Part shown: positions 60,932 to 64,000 of the stretch, piece by piece
Layout of the letters: every line of letters begins with the position of its first letter
How positions within the stretch are numbered: position 1 is the first letter of the stretch
Assembly: GCF_030272615.1 (NCBI RefSeq)
Contig: NC_081411.1
Location: 161,643,089 to 161,707,088 of the forward strand
Source: Cryptomeria japonica
Lineage: Eukaryota > Streptophyta > Pinopsida > Cupressales > Cupressaceae
Reading direction: 5' to 3'
Length of the DNA: 64,000 bases
Program-made: the position numbers and the translations under genes
Notes under the pieces: model-generated
The model's database searches: none
Seen by the model: only the letters and a program-made list of their open reading frames with translations
Told to the model about the DNA's origin: nothing

Positions 60932-62315
60932 TGAATATGTTGACTATACTTTGTAGAATGGATTGTTATTTAGGGGTGGACAGCTATGTGTGCCAAAAGG
61001 TTCAATGAGGGAGAATCTGATACAAGAAAAGAACAATGGTTGCTTGAGTGGTCACTTTGGTCTTAATAAGACTTTGGAATTGGTTCAGAGGCACTATTTT
61101 TGGCCTAAGATGCAGGCAGATGTCAGGAAATATGTTGAGCAATGCATGGTATGTCAGAAAGCCAAGGGTACTAGCACTAATGCTAGTTTGTATCAGCCTC
61201 TTCCCATACCTTCTAGGCCTTGGGATTGCATCAGTATGGATTTTGTGGTAGGTTTTCCCAGAACAAAAATAGGGTGTGATAGTATTTTTGTGGTTGTTGA
61301 CACATTCAGTAAAATGGCATATTTCATACCTTGCAAAACTACTAATGATGCTAGTCACATTGCTTTTCTTTTCTTTAAGGAAGTTATAAGAATTCATGGT
61401 TTGCCATCCAGTATTGTATCTGATAGAGATGCTAAGTTTTTGGGTCATTTTTGGAAAACTTTATGGAAGAAATTGGGTACTAACTTGTCTTTTGGCTCAG
61501 CTTACCATCCACAGGCAGATGGCCAAATAGAAGTGGTGAACAGAACATTGGGTAACCTACTCAGATGTCTTACCAAATAATATGGGCAAAGTTGGGATCA
61601 ACTCATCCATCAAACAAAGTTTGCATACAATGACAGTGTGAACAGATCCACTGGTAAGAGCCCATTTCAGATTGTTTATGGAATGCATCCTAGAGGTGTT
61701 TTCAAGTTAAATGATGTAACTAATTTGCAGCAAGTGAGTGGTACAGCAGAAGATATGGCATAGTCTATGAAAGAAATTCATGAGCAGGTACAGAAGTCTT
61801 TACAGGAAACTACTCAAAAAGTTAAGGAGAGAGTTGATGCTTCAAAAAGAGATGTTCAATTTTCAGTGGGTGATTATGTGATGGTCCATCTCAACAAGTC
61901 ACAGTTATAGAAAGAAGTGCCTACTAAGTTGCAAATGAGAAGAGTAGGACCATGAAAAATATTGGCTAAATATGGCCATAATGCTTACAAAGTTGATTTG
62001 CCTAATGAAGTTTCTATGTCTCCTATTTTCAATGTTACAGATTTGGTGCCATTCGAAGGGGAGCTACCATCAGATTCACAAAGAGTTTCAGATCTTTCTC
62101 ATTCCCTTTTTGATCTTTCTCTCCCCTCTTCTTCTACTCCCATTCCTCAGTAGGTACTAGATTCAAGAATCATCAAAAAGACAAGACACCATACCTACAT
62201 GGAGCATCTCGTCAAGTGGAAGGATAAACCAGCTTCTGAAGCCACATGGATACCTGAAAGTGACTTTCTCAAAGCTGGAATTCCTCTTTCTTTACTACCC
62301 AAAGGAGTCACATGA
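60932..62315 (+). pseudogene. pol: Chromovirus integrase and chromodomain, broken
   Basis: After the frameshift the +1 frame carries an HHCC zinc-binding domain (SGHFGLNKTLEL then CMVCQKAK), then the DDE core: SMDFVVGFP, VSDRDAKFL and the E in ADGQIEVVNR. A GPY/F-like block follows (RRVGP near 61953). A chromodomain lies near 62195-62280 (VKWKDKPASEATWIPESDF); in other chromoviruses it steers insertion to chromatin. In-frame stops are TAG 60954, TAA 61578, TAG 61761, TAG 61908, TGA 61953 and TAG 62151. The natural end is TGA 62313-62315. Confidence 0.85.
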
Positions 62316-62328
62316 CTTCTTTGTCCTT

Positions 62329-62337
62329 AGGGGAGTA
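62329..62337 (+). promoter_or_regulatory. Chromovirus polypurine tract
   Basis: AGGGGAGTA directly before the 3' LTR is the likely primer for plus-strand DNA synthesis. If the LTR begins at TGCAGG, the tract extends to 62340. Confidence 0.65.
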
Positions 62338-64000
62338 TGGTGCAGGAGCACCTGAGCACCTGAATGCTCAAATCCTAGCAGGTATAGCATTTTGTTGCAA
62401 ATTAAGCATGTGTGTTTATTTTATGCTTCTATTAGGTTTAATAGGTTTTTTTTGTGGTGTAATAAGGTTTGGAACTCATTGTTATTTAAGAGTTTCCAAG
62501 ATTTTTGTTTTTTTTTGCTCAGTGGGCCAAAAACTGTCAATTTTGGGTCCAAATGAGCATTTTTGAATTTTTAATGTTGTAAAGACTTGAAAGGCATTGG
62601 AGAATATTTATTTAGTTTTTCTAATGATTTTGAGTCATTGGTTTGAGTGCCAAGTCACCGGGAGTCAAAATACAACTTTTTGAGCAACAAAAGTTGTCAA
62701 AAGTTGTCAAAAAGTGCAAAAAAGTGATTTTTGGTGGTTTTGGTTAGTTCCAGCCTATACCTATCTATACAAAGGCTTCAATAAGTTGGTACATGTATAA
62801 AATCCATGTTCCCATCATTGTATGTGTGGTTCATGTTGGAAAAGTAAAAGAAATACTTGTTTTGCTCTTGTTTTTGTGAGTTTTAACTAGTTTCCTGCAC
62901 TTTTGAGAGTACAGTCTGTACCATGGCTTCATGAGTCCATACTACTCCTGCTTTTAATTGGTGTGATCTCATTTGATGTTTGAGTAGTGATTTGGAACAA
63001 GTTTTGTTTGGAGTGCTCTTGAGAAAGGCATTGTTTTGTGGTTCCAATGGAAGGTCATTCATGGTCCAACTAATTTCTTCAAAGTCTCTTCATCCATGGC
63101 TTTGAGGAAATTTGTTGGATCCTTTTTACATACTATATCATACATCTATTTTCCTTTTCTAGAAATGCACAAGTGTTTGTAAACCCATGGCAAGTATGTG
63201 AAGTGATCAACTTGGCTTGGGTATTCTTAAAGTTGTTTGAATGGTACTTTGCTGTTCATAGCACTGTACTTTGAAATGTTGAAGAAGAATTAAGTTGGCT
63301 AGAGTTATTATTTCATTTTATGATGCTTGTCTCTCTCATGACTTGGTTGGATGCAAGAAGAAAAGGTGTAAACAGACTGTAAGACAGTGTGTCACTGTTT
63401 CATTGTTAAAACCTCATTGCCAACCTTCCTAAAAGACAGTATGTAATGATGGATTCCTTTTTTATGCATCATGGGAATGTATTTAATAGTGTTTTCAATG
63501 TTAAGAAGACAAGATACACAATTTGGTTGTAAAGGACCTAAATAAGGATCCTAGGAAAGTGTATTCTTTATCACAGTCTTGTAATGCTGTCATGCTTTGT
63601 GGTATCTTTTAAGTGTTCAAACTTATAAGATCCTTGGAGAGGAATATGCATTGTTTTACCTTACCATTAACACCTTTTTGTAGGCTAGGGACAGAGTGAA
63701 GAAATACATCAAAACAAAGAAAGGGAGTTGTAACAGTTTTAATACTATCAAAGTGCAGTGATGGCGGGTGTATGAGCAACAGTCATAAGAAATCCTTTCC
63801 TATTTGTTTTGCAGGGTGTTACAACTTCTATCAAGTCATTTATTCATTTGTATTTGATAAGCTTTCATTGTATTTGGTTTACCAATGTTCAAAAATGTAT
63901 GCAAATCTTAAAAAAAATTGCTGTCTCAGTCCTCTAGACTGTTATTTCTGTGTAAAAGCAGTAGTATTGCATTTGTTTGATATAATGACAGTACTCTAAG
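62338..64000 (+). repeat. 3' LTR of the chromovirus (partial)
   Basis: It is homologous to 55077-56718. The window ends about 900 bases before the expected LTR end, so the right target duplication is not visible. Confidence 0.85.

Larger units (their letters stand above)
55077..64000 (+). mobile_element. Ty3/gypsy chromovirus, nearly complete, 3' LTR cut by the window end
   Basis: The order is 5' LTR, primer-binding site, gag, protease, RT, RNase H, integrase, chromodomain, polypurine tract, 3' LTR. Domain order (integrase after RNase H) and the terminal chromodomain identify a plant chromovirus. It is inserted in copia gag. Gag and pol share one frame with no frameshift between them. Twelve in-frame stops and one frameshift show that it is not active as it stands. 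The LTRs are similar but differ by several small indels, so the insertion is not very recent. Confidence 0.9.

Overview
The window looks like a piece of a large, repeat-rich seed-plant nuclear genome. A conifer or other gymnosperm is the best guess, from low gene density, old nested LTR elements, long decayed repeats and a plant-type ankyrin/PGG gene relic. This is inference from style, and a large angiosperm genome is not excluded. No bacterial, organellar, rRNA, tRNA or CRISPR signal was seen. Almost everything recognisable is a transposable element or a broken host gene.

Layout. 0-3.5 kb: the 3' end and one LTR of an unidentified LTR element, with a five-unit tandem array. 4.8-12.7 kb: two related minus-strand LTR-like copies, one split by a terminal-inverted-repeat (TIR) element; between them lie a decayed pentatricopeptide-repeat (PPR) gene and an unrecognised minus-strand coding relic. 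13.6-14.1 kb: a 500-base polypurine tract. 15.8-25.2 kb: one ankyrin-repeat/PGG membrane-protein gene broken by three separate LTR-type insertions, each landing in an exon. Two of these belong to one non-autonomous family with its own unrecognised protein and lie in opposite orientations; the third is a miniature element. The first also carries a nested solo LTR with a perfect 5-base target duplication.

25.5-40.7 kb: two copies of a roughly 4-kb direct repeat. Copy 1 is interrupted by a 5.6-kb insert and copy 2 by a 1.17-kb TIR element. A third, partial copy lies at 51.9-53.3 kb. 40.8-51.9 kb: decayed coding-like tracts on both strands, a second copy of the first TIR family, and a possible two-exon gene for a 43-residue membrane-anchored basic microprotein (43234-44859).

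53.3-64 kb: a nest. The third copy of the 4-kb repeat is entered by a Ty1/copia element (5' LTR, primer-binding site, start of gag). That gag is entered in turn by a Ty3/gypsy chromovirus with about 2.57-kb LTRs and recognisable gag, protease, RT, RNase H, integrase and chromodomain. The chromovirus has twelve in-frame stops and one frameshift, and its 3' LTR runs off the window.

The most interesting items are the thrice-hit ankyrin gene, the two-copy LTR family with an unfamiliar ORF, two TIR families that share 5'-GGGT-like ends and 4-base target duplications, and the candidate microprotein gene. Boundaries come from comparing copies within the window by eye; no alignment or database search was run.
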